A stretch of 20,992 bases of DNA from UCB2 sp964475735. GTDB lineage: Bacteria > Chloroflexota > Dehalococcoidia > Tepidiformales > Tepidiformaceae. The stretch covers positions 1-20,992 of the forward strand of contig CAYYYI010000035.1 in the NCBI GenBank assembly GCA_964475735.1. The letters run 5' to 3'. The translations under genes and the position numbers were made by a program. The first letter of the stretch is position 1. Each line of letters opens with the position of its first letter. Below the pieces are notes generated by a model that searched no databases, was not told where the DNA came from, and saw nothing but the letters and a program-made list of their open reading frames with translations. Of the stretch, positions 15,508 to 20,942 are shown in pieces.

Positions 15508-16316
15508 AGATCCAGTGTAGCAAGGTCGCCGGGCGCCTGTGGGTAGTCTCCTGTCAAGACCTCATCGCGAGCAGCCCTGAGCGCGTCCCAAAGCCACAGG
15601 AGCCCCGATAGGATCCCCGCGCCAATCATGTAAGAGGCCAGGATGTCGATTGGCCAGTGCCGGCCCATCGCCACGCGCCCAAAGCCAATCGCGGCGGTCA
15701 GCGTGAGCCATGCGCCAACGATTAGCCAGCGCACCGGTCTCGACGAAGTGCGCGAGATCGCGAAGCACGTCAGGAACCCATAGAACGAAATCACGAATTC
15801 CGCGTGCCCCGATGGGAAACTCCGAAAGCCCCCCACGCCGTCGATCCCTTCGTAGAGGGAAGATGGCCGCGGCCGGTCCATTAGCGCCTTCGGGAACTGC
15901 GCGAGCACGTGCGTTGGAAAGGTGAGAAGCAGCAGGAACGCCACCGAGTACTGCCTCACCAGCAGCACCGCGCCCACAATGGCGGCGAAGAGCGCCGCGA
16001 ACGGCCACGAGATCGTGTTCGTAAGGAAGTTGGCGATATCGAAGATCAGGTTGCGCCCCGGCGCCCGTTGGAACAGGCGCGTGACATCCTGCTCCCAGTC
16101 GTAGATGTGTCCATCGCGCAGGATGGCGACAAGAACCAGCTCCAGCGCCAGGGTCCCCGCGCACACCGCCCAGTACGCCAAATTGCGCCGCGTGGGGGCA
16201 ACGGCGTGAGCCAGTGCCCGCGTCAGGAAGCGCCGGTACCTCTCGCGACCCGGCCAGTCAGAGAGCAGCCCCACCCGGGTCTCGTCGTCCGCCGATCGCT
16301 CGCTGGCAGGAACCAT
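15504..16316 (-). CDS. PAP2-family membrane phosphatase
   Basis: A 270-residue PAP2 protein and the first of three in a row. It has a hydrophilic N-terminus of about 45 residues, then several hydrophobic helices. Motif 1 is K143-x6-R150P151, motif 2 is FPSGH (167-171) and motif 3 is GRVAMGRHWPID with H220 and D224. The usual Ser of the third motif is Gly213, which is tolerated in some family members, so it is probably active. It ends in an ATGA overlap with the next PAP2 gene. The arsM terminator (16402-16431) lies upstream, so this gene needs its own promoter in 16317-16398; I see no strong boxes there. Confidence 0.88.
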   Translation of the reverse strand: MVPASERSADDETRVGLLSDWPGRERYRRFLTRALAHAVAPTRRNLAYWAVCAGTLALELVLVAILRDGHIYDWEQDVTRLFQRAPGRNLIFDIANFLTNTISWPFAALFAAIVGAVLLVRQYSVAFLLLLTFPTHVLAQFPKALMDRPRPSSLYEGIDGVGGFRSFPSGHAEFVISFYGFLTCFAISRTSSRPVRWLIVGAWLTLTAAIGFGRVAMGRHWPIDILASYMIGAGILSGLLWLWDALRAARDEVLTGDYPQAPGDLATLDL

Positions 16317-16401
16317 CTCCAGCGCACGATATCGCGCCGGCCCGTCTCATGCCCGGGACGTCGACGGCTGGAGGCCGGACTCCCACAGGCGCAAACCAAG
16401 A

Positions 16402-16431
16402 AAAGGGGCGCCGGCCTCGCGACCGGCGCCC
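16402..16431 (-). terminator. Rho-independent terminator of arsM
   Basis: A perfect 9-bp GC stem (16406-16414 with 16423-16431) and an 8-nt loop. Read on the minus strand it is followed by CCTTTTCTT, a T-rich tract, and it starts 29 nt after the arsM stop codon. It separates arsM from the PAP2 genes downstream on the same strand. Confidence 0.8.
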
Positions 16432-16459
16432 TCATAGGGAAGCGTGGTTGGGATTCGAG

Positions 16460-17302
16460 CTAGCAGCAGCGGCCAAGACCGAGGGTGGCATCCGGCTTCA
16501 CCGCCACCACGTTCGTGGTCGCCAGTCCCTTGCCGAGCTCGTACTCCTTCGCGTCCGAGGTCACGTTCTCGAACCCGGCCGCGCGGATCTTCGCCACGTA
16601 GTCGGACTCGAGCAGCGCGCCAGAGATGCACCCGGCCCACTTCTCCAGGTCGGCCTTGAGCTCCGAAGGCGCCTGGCGCTTCCACACCATGTCGGAGACC
16701 TGCAGGCGGCCGCCGGGCTTCAGCACACGGAAGGCCTCGCGGAAGACCGCATCCTTGTCGGGCGCGAGGTTGATCACGCAGTTCGAAATGATCACGTCGA
16801 CGCTGTCGCTGTCGATGGGGAGATTCTCGATCTCGCCCAGCCGGAACTCGACGTTGGTGGCGCCCACCTTCGCCGCGTTCTTGCGGGCAAGGGAGATCAT
16901 CTCCGGCGTGCGGTCGACGCCGTACACCCTTCCCTTCGGACCGACCATCTTGGCCGCCAGGAAGCAGTCGATGCCGCCGCCGGAACCGAGGTCGAGCACC
17001 ACCTGGCCGGGCTGGAGCGCGGCGATGGCCGTCGGGTTGCCGCAGCCGAAGGCAACGTCGGTCACCGTGCTGGGCAGGTCGGCGACCTCCTCCTGCGCGT
17101 AGAGCTTCGCTATGTTTGTGATCTCGATGTCGCTCGTGGTGTCGCCGCAGCAGGAAGCGGCGGCCGGCGCCGGGGCGGAGCAACACCCCGAGGCGTCGGC
17201 GAGCGGGATCTCCTCCTCGGCGCGTGCGAGCACGCCCCGCACGCGGTCTGCGTATTCCTTCGAGACGGCCTCGCGAATCTGTTCGTTGGTGGGAGCGGTC
17301 AT
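16460..17302 (-). CDS. arsM: Arsenite S-adenosylmethionine methyltransferase ArsM
   Basis: Methylates arsenite to methylated and volatile arsenicals (cytosolic detoxification), 280 residues. The SAM-binding motif is VLDLGSGGGIDCFLAA (102-117) and the acidic residue of beta2 is in YGVDRTPEM. The three arsenic-binding cysteines are in place: C87 in FGCGNP, C175 in SNCVINL and C225 in AGCISGAL. Extra Cys pairs sit at 40-41, 51-52 and the C-terminal CC (279-280), as often seen in ArsM. A good AAGGAAG ribosome-binding site precedes the ATG at 17302. Its promoter overlaps two palindromic operators, so it should be induced by As(III) through the ArsR encoded on the other side of the inserted transposon. 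Confidence 0.95.
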   Translation of the reverse strand: MTAPTNEQIREAVSKEYADRVRGVLARAEEEIPLADASGCCSAPAPAAASCCGDTTSDIEITNIAKLYAQEEVADLPSTVTDVAFGCGNPTAIAALQPGQVVLDLGSGGGIDCFLAAKMVGPKGRVYGVDRTPEMISLARKNAAKVGATNVEFRLGEIENLPIDSDSVDVIISNCVINLAPDKDAVFREAFRVLKPGGRLQVSDMVWKRQAPSELKADLEKWAGCISGALLESDYVAKIRAAGFENVTSDAKEYELGKGLATTNVVAVKPDATLGLGRCC

Positions 17303-17323
17303 TGTCTTCTTCCTTCCGGTTGA

Positions 17324-17363
17324 ATCGTAAATTTCCGATGAGGGACAATCGCAAAATTACGAT
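17324..17363. promoter_or_regulatory. Two palindromic ArsR operators upstream of arsM
   Basis: Two 16-bp sites of form ATCG-N8-CGAT: ATCGTAAATTTCCGAT (17324-17339) and ATCGCAAAATTACGAT (17348-17363). Their centres are 24 bp apart. One covers the -10 box of the arsM promoter and the other lies in the leader. ATCG/CGAT arms around an AT-rich core fit ArsR/SmtB-family operators. Binding by the ArsR encoded at 19449-19811 is inferred from position and symmetry. Confidence 0.65.
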
Positions 17364-17382
17364 GCCTCGCGCGCCCTGTCAA
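17354..17382 (-). promoter_or_regulatory. arsM promoter
   Basis: On the minus strand, a perfect -35 TTGACA (17382-17377), a 17-nt spacer and TAATTT (17359-17354) as a weaker -10. The -10 lies inside the 17348-17363 palindrome, so a bound repressor would block polymerase. Confidence 0.6.
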
Positions 17383-17404
17383 CCCCTTTGCTGGCGTTTC
17401 ATCG

Positions 17405-17412
17405 GAAATTTC
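17405..17412. repeat. Left copy of the 8-bp target-site duplication
   Basis: GAAATTTC directly outside the left terminal inverted repeat. The identical octamer is at 19415-19422 outside the right end. IS1595-family elements are known to make 8-bp duplications. The octamer is itself palindromic, so from one copy alone it could also be read as part of a longer terminal repeat. Confidence 0.7.
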
Positions 17413-17436
17413 GGCAACTATCCCTTGACTGTACAA
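17413..17436 (+). repeat. Left terminal inverted repeat of the IS1595-family element
   Basis: Starts GGCAACTATCCC, followed by 12 more bases. It matches the reverse complement of 19391-19414 at 21 of 24 positions, the outer 12 being identical. It contains the -35 box of the transposase promoter. Confidence 0.85.
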
Positions 17437-17453
17437 ACGAATCATGGGACAAT
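17425..17453 (+). promoter_or_regulatory. Transposase promoter inside the left terminal repeat
   Basis: TTGACT (17425-17430), 17-nt spacer, GACAAT (17448-17453). It begins in the terminal repeat and ends 20 nt before the transposase ATG at 17474. Confidence 0.5.
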
Positions 17454-17473
17454 CCTTTCACGAGGTTAGAACC

Positions 17474-18412
17474 ATGCCGCCAGCCAACCGCTCCAACCCG
17501 AAACGCGCCGCCTCTTCTGAATCGGATTACTCGCTCATGGAGTTCATGCGGGACTATCCCGACGACGAGGCTTGCCTTGAGGCTTTGTGGCGCCGTCGCT
17601 ACTCCCGGGACGGCGTTCACGCGGATTGCCCGCGATGCGGCCAGGAGCGCGAGTTCAAGCGTTACGACACGAAGCAACAGCGGCAGTCGTGGTCTTGCAT
17701 CGCCTGCTCTCACAAGCTTCATCCGACGGCGGGCACCGTCTTCCACAAGTCGTCTACGTCGCTTCACCTGTGGTTCTACGCGATGTACCTCATGACCAGC
17801 ACCCGGTGCGGCATCTCCGCCAAACAAATCGAGCGCGAACTCGGAGTCACCTACAAGACCGCGTGGCGCATGGCCCGCCTGATTCGGACCGAACTCATGG
17901 ACCAGAACGAAGATCCCCTTTCGGGAATCGTCGAGGTCGATGAGACGTGGATCGGGGGATCGATCCGAAGCAAGGCTCGCAAGGCCCACTCCGTTGACCC
18001 GCTCGCGAACAAGACGGCAGTCGCTGGGGCCATTCAGCGCGGTGGCCGGGTCATCGCCGTGACGGTCCCGAACGTCAAGAAGGCGACGCTCCTGAAGCAC
18101 GTTCAAGAGCACGTGCTTCCCGCCACAACCGTCTACACCGACGAACTGAAGTCCTACAAGGATCTCGACAAGCACGGCTATGCCCACGCGCGGGTCAACC
18201 ACAAAGAGCGCATCTACGTAAGCGGGGATGTCCACACGAACACGATGGAAGGCTTCTGGTCGCTCCTGAAGCGCGGAATCGATGGCGTCTACCATTCGGT
18301 GTCCGCTAAGCATCTTCAGGGCTACCTGAACGAGTATGCGTGGCGCTACAACGCTCGCTTGCTTCGCCGGGGAAGGTTCGACCTACTTCTTCTTCGGGCT
18401 GCCCGAAGTTGA
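17474..18412 (+). CDS. IS1595-family (ISXO2-like) transposase
   Basis: A 312-residue DDE transposase. An N-terminal zinc ribbon has Cys pairs at 52/55 (CPRCG) and 75/78 (CIAC). A helix-turn-helix-like segment follows (SAKQIERELGVTYKTAWRMA, 115-134). The RNase H-like catalytic core shows Asp156 in VEVDETWIGG, Asp223 in VYTDELKSY and Glu259 in HTNTMEGFWSLLKRG, with a conserved Lys266 after the third residue. The C-terminal LNEYAWRYNAR is typical. I chose the ATG at 17474, 8 nt after a GAGG ribosome-binding site and downstream of the likely transcription start; an ATG at 17444 lies inside the promoter. The last 30 nt overlap the convergent 46-residue gene. Confidence 0.93.
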   Translation: MPPANRSNPKRAASSESDYSLMEFMRDYPDDEACLEALWRRRYSRDGVHADCPRCGQEREFKRYDTKQQRQSWSCIACSHKLHPTAGTVFHKSSTSLHLWFYAMYLMTSTRCGISAKQIERELGVTYKTAWRMARLIRTELMDQNEDPLSGIVEVDETWIGGSIRSKARKAHSVDPLANKTAVAGAIQRGGRVIAVTVPNVKKATLLKHVQEHVLPATTVYTDELKSYKDLDKHGYAHARVNHKERIYVSGDVHTNTMEGFWSLLKRGIDGVYHSVSAKHLQGYLNEYAWRYNARLLRRGRFDLLLLRAARS

Positions 18413-18523
18413 GCGCTTGCCCTCCGCCTTCGGCTTGGCGGCCTTGTCCAGCACCGCCTCCCACTCCACCTTGCGTGGGACCGGGATCTCCGCGCCCTTC
18501 GGGGTGGTCTGCTTGTCTTCCAT
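18383..18523 (-). CDS. Small basic passenger protein of the insertion sequence (46 aa)
   Basis: ATG at 18523 to TAG at 18385-18383. The protein starts MEDKQTTPKGAEIPVPRKVE, continues with WEAVLDKAA and ends in a Lys/Pro/Ser tail (SGSPKKK). It is short, highly charged and rich in Lys. It lies 18 nt after the DUF4145 gene on the same strand and overlaps the transposase 3' end antisense by 30 nt. The K-P-K tail and central WEAVLDKAA helix look like a real small protein rather than a chance frame, and no alternative frame here fits better. Function unknown; nucleic-acid binding is a guess from charge. Confidence 0.6.
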   Translation of the reverse strand: MEDKQTTPKGAEIPVPRKVEWEAVLDKAAKPKAEGKRSTSGSPKKK

Positions 18524-18541
18524 GGCACCATCCTAACGCAA

Positions 18542-19369
18542 TCATGGCGGAGGTTTCCGAAGAGGGGCGCGTTTTGCCCGAGCAACCATTTGATTGACCG
18601 CCTCAGTGGCCACGCGGTCTCGTTCTGGTTCGACATAGAAGTGGTCAAACAGGCGGTCGATGATGATGAGCATCCATTTCGCATCATCTGGGGCAACTTC
18701 TATCCGCTGGCCGCTCTCATCACGAAGCGAATGTGCTCCGAAGTCTCCTAAGGCGCGGAGAGGATCTGCCACGACCCTGATACGAGATGGAACATTCTTG
18801 TCCGCAAGAAACGCTCCCACCTGGGAAGTGAGCCGACTGCCTTTGTACCCCTGTGCCTCAAGCAGATCGGTGAGAATGTTCCGCACAAGGACGCTTGCCA
18901 TCCGAGGGCTGATGTCGGCGATGGCGGATGCCTCCCTGCGATCTGCGGCAAACTCCTCCGGAACTTCCGGAGGCACGACCGTCTCGCCAAAGCGCGGAAA
19001 GGCGATCCAACTGTCTATCTCGTTGCCCTCTTCGGCCTCAGGGTCATCGGTTTCGTAGTATCCCGTGATTCCGATGATGGGAAGAGCGCACTCCGCATTT
19101 GGACATTCCATCCAAGTGGCTAAGAGGGCATAGCCCTCCTCTTCGCCCTCAGCGTTCGTCCGACTTATGCCGTTGGGGATCTTGGGCTGGTAGGAGGTTG
19201 AATGAATGGCCCGGCCTCGTGCATCCGTGTGGACATAGAGCGCTTGCCAGTTGTCCATTACTTCTCTGCCGCAGTGTGGGCACTGCACGTACTGCCCCTT
19301 CCGTCTGCGAGCGGTGCGCCGCCTCCCCCGCGCTCGGAGCTTTAATCTAGGAGTAATGCGCCCGCTCAT
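18542..19369 (-). CDS. DUF4145-containing passenger protein with N-terminal zinc ribbon
   Basis: A 275-residue protein. A basic N-terminus (RLKLRARGRRRTARRRKG) leads to a probable zinc-binding site with C30/C33 (CPHC) and C89/C94 (CPNAEC). The C-terminal half (about 145-250) matches DUF4145: ADISPRMASVLVRNILTDLL, then DPLRALGDFGAHS, then DDAKWMLIIIDRLFDHFYVEP. DUF4145 is known as an accessory domain in restriction-related and other defence proteins, but its molecular role is unclear. The ATG at 19369 is the first good start inside the right terminal repeat; the frame upstream leaves the element. It shares a minus-strand unit with the 46-residue gene and is less GC-rich than the chromosomal neighbours, as expected for imported cargo. 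Confidence 0.75.
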   Translation of the reverse strand: MSGRITPRLKLRARGRRRTARRRKGQYVQCPHCGREVMDNWQALYVHTDARGRAIHSTSYQPKIPNGISRTNAEGEEEGYALLATWMECPNAECALPIIGITGYYETDDPEAEEGNEIDSWIAFPRFGETVVPPEVPEEFAADRREASAIADISPRMASVLVRNILTDLLEAQGYKGSRLTSQVGAFLADKNVPSRIRVVADPLRALGDFGAHSLRDESGQRIEVAPDDAKWMLIIIDRLFDHFYVEPERDRVATEAVNQMVARAKRAPLRKPPP

Positions 19370-19390
19370 TGTCGGGCCCCCAACCGAGAC

Positions 19391-19414
19391 TTGTCCAGTA
19401 ATGGGATAGTTGCC
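19391..19414 (-). repeat. Right terminal inverted repeat of the IS1595-family element
   Basis: The reverse complement begins GGCAACTATCCC, identical to the left end over 12 bases and 21 of 24 overall. Confidence 0.85.
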
Positions 19415-19422
19415 GAAATTTC
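19415..19422. repeat. Right copy of the 8-bp target-site duplication
   Basis: GAAATTTC, identical to 17405-17412. It is followed by CGAT (19423-19426), the arm that completes the palindrome begun by ATCG at 17401-17404 on the other side of the element. Confidence 0.7.
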
Positions 19423-19448
19423 CGATATCATAGCCGCAGGCAGACTCC

Positions 19449-19811
19449 ATGAAGAACATCGAAGGCCTCACCGAAGAAGAAGAACGCGCCGCCGCCGTCT
19501 TTCGCGCGCTCGGCAACCCGGCTCGCGTCCGCATTGTCACCGAGCTGGCGAAGCGCCGGGCGTGCGTCACCGGCGACCTGGTGGAGGTGCTGCCCCTGGC
19601 GCAGTCCACCGTCTCCCAGCACCTCAAGGTGCTCAAGGACGCCGGCATCATCAGCGGCGCCATCGATGGGAACGCCTGCTACTGCCTCGACGAAGAGGCC
19701 ATCCGCTGGCTGGTCGACTTCTGTTACCGCATCTGCTGCCCCGGGGGCGAAGGGCTGATGATTGTGGGCGGTGAATGCGCCCCGGGTGAATGCTCAACCG
19801 ATGACCGCTGA
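19449..19811 (+). CDS. arsR: ArsR-family arsenic-responsive repressor
   Basis: A 120-residue winged-helix repressor. The helix-turn-helix is LAQSTVSQHLKVLKDAGII (50-68), preceded by ALGNPARVRIVTELA, the standard ArsR N-terminal helix. It is rich in Cys: C39, C77, C79, C92, C96, C97, C110, C115. The CC pair at 96-97 near the C-terminus resembles the As(III) site of C-terminal-type ArsR proteins such as that of Acidithiobacillus, rather than the CVCDLC site of plasmid R773. It was originally divergent from arsM. The insertion sequence now ends 34 nt before its ATG. A -10-like TATCAT (19426-19431) remains, but I see no -35 at the right distance within the element end. Confidence 0.92.
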   Translation: MKNIEGLTEEEERAAAVFRALGNPARVRIVTELAKRRACVTGDLVEVLPLAQSTVSQHLKVLKDAGIISGAIDGNACYCLDEEAIRWLVDFCYRICCPGGEGLMIVGGECAPGECSTDDR

Positions 19812-20235
19812 GCGCCCCCTCGCCTGGAACGGCGATCCCACCTGCTTCGGTTGCGGCGCCGAGAACGGCCGCGGCCTCCAGCTGAGCTTCCGCCGCACCG
19901 GGGAACGCGCGGTCGAATGCGAATACATTGCGCCGGAGCACCTCTGCGGCGCGCCCACGGTGCTCCATGGCGGCATCCAGGCCACCATCCTCGATGAGGC
20001 GATGGGCAAGGCGGCCCACCTCCTTTTCGAAGACTCGTCCCTCCGCATCGTCACCGCGGACTTCACGTTGCGATACCGGCGGCCGGCGCCCATCGGGGCA
20101 CGGATAGTGGCGCGCGCCGAACTGGTGAAGGTTGAAGGCGCCAACATCTTCCTCCGTGGCGCCCTCCTCGACGACTCCAACACCGAGCTGACGGTGGCCG
20201 AAGCCCGCTGGCGCATCCTCGAAAACGGCCGCTGA
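19801..20235 (+). CDS. PaaI-type hotdog-fold thioesterase
   Basis: Hydrolyses acyl- or aryl-CoA thioesters, 144 residues. The N-terminal CFGCGAENGRGLQLSF and the LHGGIQATILDEAMG segment (55-69, with the HGG and acidic residues) are characteristic of the PaaI/YbgC-like group. TADFTLRYRRPAPIGARI and LTVAEARWRIL complete the fold. I chose the ATG at 19801, which overlaps the last 11 nt of arsR in another frame. This implies coupled translation, although a thioesterase has no known role in arsenic resistance. The frame is open upstream to 19762, but that lies inside arsR. Confidence 0.85.
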   Translation: MTAERPLAWNGDPTCFGCGAENGRGLQLSFRRTGERAVECEYIAPEHLCGAPTVLHGGIQATILDEAMGKAAHLLFEDSSLRIVTADFTLRYRRPAPIGARIVARAELVKVEGANIFLRGALLDDSNTELTVAEARWRILENGR

Positions 20236-20252
20236 AACGGGAAACCGGGGAC

Positions 20253-20386
20253 CCGCAGAGCTGCGAGGGTGACCGAGCGGAGGCGTGCCCTCGCCCGCGA
20301 TGACCGGTGGCAGACCGAGGTCGCCCATGCCGGGCGATGTGTGGAGGGCACGATCCCTCCGCTCACTCACGTTCGCGGCTCTGCGG
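20253..20386. repeat. Long imperfect inverted repeat, MITE-like or structured RNA
   Basis: Arms at 20253-20292 and 20344-20386 pair over about 40 nt with few interruptions. The outer end is CCGCAGAG / CTCTGCGG and the inner end is CGTGCCCTC / GAGGGCACG. The loop contains a second hairpin, TCGCCC-ATGCC-GGGCGA (20321-20337). It begins 17 nt after the thioesterase stop. No coding potential fits. It could be a transcription terminator complex, a non-coding RNA or a dispersed non-autonomous repeat. Confidence 0.55.
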
Positions 20387-20391
20387 AATCC

Positions 20392-20537
20392 GGCCCCATG
20401 GCGGTATTTCGCGGAGGGAGACGGTGTTCCAGCCCACCGCGTTCGGCGGGCTCCGGAATAGCCTTGGCCGCCACCGTTGGGGCCATCACGAATCCGAGTC
20501 TACCGCCGCCACTCCTCAGGAGACTGACGAACGTCAG
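20392..20537. other. Second cluster of inverted repeats in the non-coding gap
   Basis: GGCCCC (20392-20397) can pair with GGGGCC (20480-20485), and GGCGG (20400-20404) with CCGCC (20469-20473). They enclose a hairpin at 20427-20458 (TTCCAGCCCACCG against CGGCGGGCTCCGGAA, with a bulge). Two short perfect hairpins follow: CTCC-TCA-GGAG (20512-20522) and CTGACG-AA-CGTCAG (20524-20537). No gene is seen between 20236 and 20645. No match to tRNA, tmRNA, RNase P or SRP RNA is recognised. Confidence 0.4.
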
Positions 20538-20555
20538 AGGATGGATATCGCCGTG

Positions 20556-20585
20556 TTGACAGCCTGGAGGCCCCAGCGATAGTGT
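20556..20585 (+). promoter_or_regulatory. Promoter of the small Cys/His-rich gene
   Basis: A perfect -35 TTGACA (20556-20561), an 18-nt spacer and TAGTGT (20580-20585, TAnnnT type). The predicted leader holds a small hairpin, ATTCCG-AAAG-CGGAAT (20600-20615), before the ribosome-binding site GGGAGGA (20634-20640). Confidence 0.55.
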
Positions 20586-20645
20586 CAGCTATGTACCCTA
20601 TTCCGAAAGCGGAATCTGCAAACCTGGGTGTCTGGGAGGACCACA

Positions 20646-20942
20646 GTGAAGCTCAGAAACATCAACGGGACGAGCCCGAACAATTGCCCATGCGGGAGCT
20701 GGCTGGCGCATTGGACAAACCTCGTCCCCATCGGCGGGCCGCCGCCTCACTGCCCGGTCCAGGGGTGTCCTAACAAGCCCTCTCTTGGGGCACACGTTCA
20801 GACCGGCAACCTCTTCGACCAGAGCTGGTTCATCGCGCCACTATGCGCCGCGCACAACGCGCAACGAGGCGCGACTCTTGATGTCGAGCCCGTGTTTCTC
20901 GCCCCCGCCAATGTCAGCGAGACCTGCGGCAAGCATCGCTAG
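20646..20942 (+). CDS. Small Cys/His-rich protein, treble-clef (HNH-like) hypothetical
   Basis: A 98-residue protein. Cys14 and Cys16 (CPCGSWLAHW), Cys36 and Cys41 (CPVQGC), GAHV with His50, and PLCAAHN with Cys67 and His70 are arranged like a treble-clef zinc site of HNH-type proteins. The WFIAPLCAAHN block followed by LAPANVSETCG is distinctive and looks conserved. No DNA-binding or other domain is attached. I chose the GTG at 20646 because GGGAGGA lies 5 nt upstream; a GTG at 20628 is in frame but has no ribosome-binding site. It has its own promoter. Whether it is a nuclease, a DNA-binding module or something else cannot be told. Confidence 0.6.
   Translation: MKLRNINGTSPNNCPCGSWLAHWTNLVPIGGPPPHCPVQGCPNKPSLGAHVQTGNLFDQSWFIAPLCAAHNAQRGATLDVEPVFLAPANVSETCGKHR

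Larger units (their letters stand above)
17413..19414 (+). mobile_element. IS1595-family insertion sequence (2,002 bp) with two passenger genes
   Basis: Bounded by 24-bp inverted repeats (21/24) and flanked by the direct octamer GAAATTTC. It encodes a full-length DDE transposase of the IS1595/ISXO2 type on the plus strand and two convergent passenger genes on the minus strand. IS1595-family elements are known for 8-bp duplications and for carrying passenger genes. The transposase and its promoter are intact, so the element may still be active. It lies between arsM and arsR, inside what reconstructs as a third ArsR operator. Confidence 0.88.

Noticed and set aside
17401..17424. Reading ATCGGAAATTTC as the outer part of a longer terminal inverted repeat
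   Set aside because: The same octamer as a direct repeat fits the known 8-bp duplication of the family, and the rebuilt 16-mer matches two nearby operators. The octamer is palindromic, so this alternative is disfavoured rather than excluded.
18306..18545. Alternative minus-strand frame of 79 codons at the transposase end
   Set aside because: Gly/Gln/Arg-rich with no structure; the overlapping 46-residue frame starting at 18523 gives a more protein-like sequence and better spacing to the DUF4145 gene.
20253..20386. T-box riboswitch or tRNA-like element
   Set aside because: No T-box consensus, no anticodon-type cloverleaf or CCA end, and no aminoacyl-tRNA synthetase or amino acid gene downstream on either strand.
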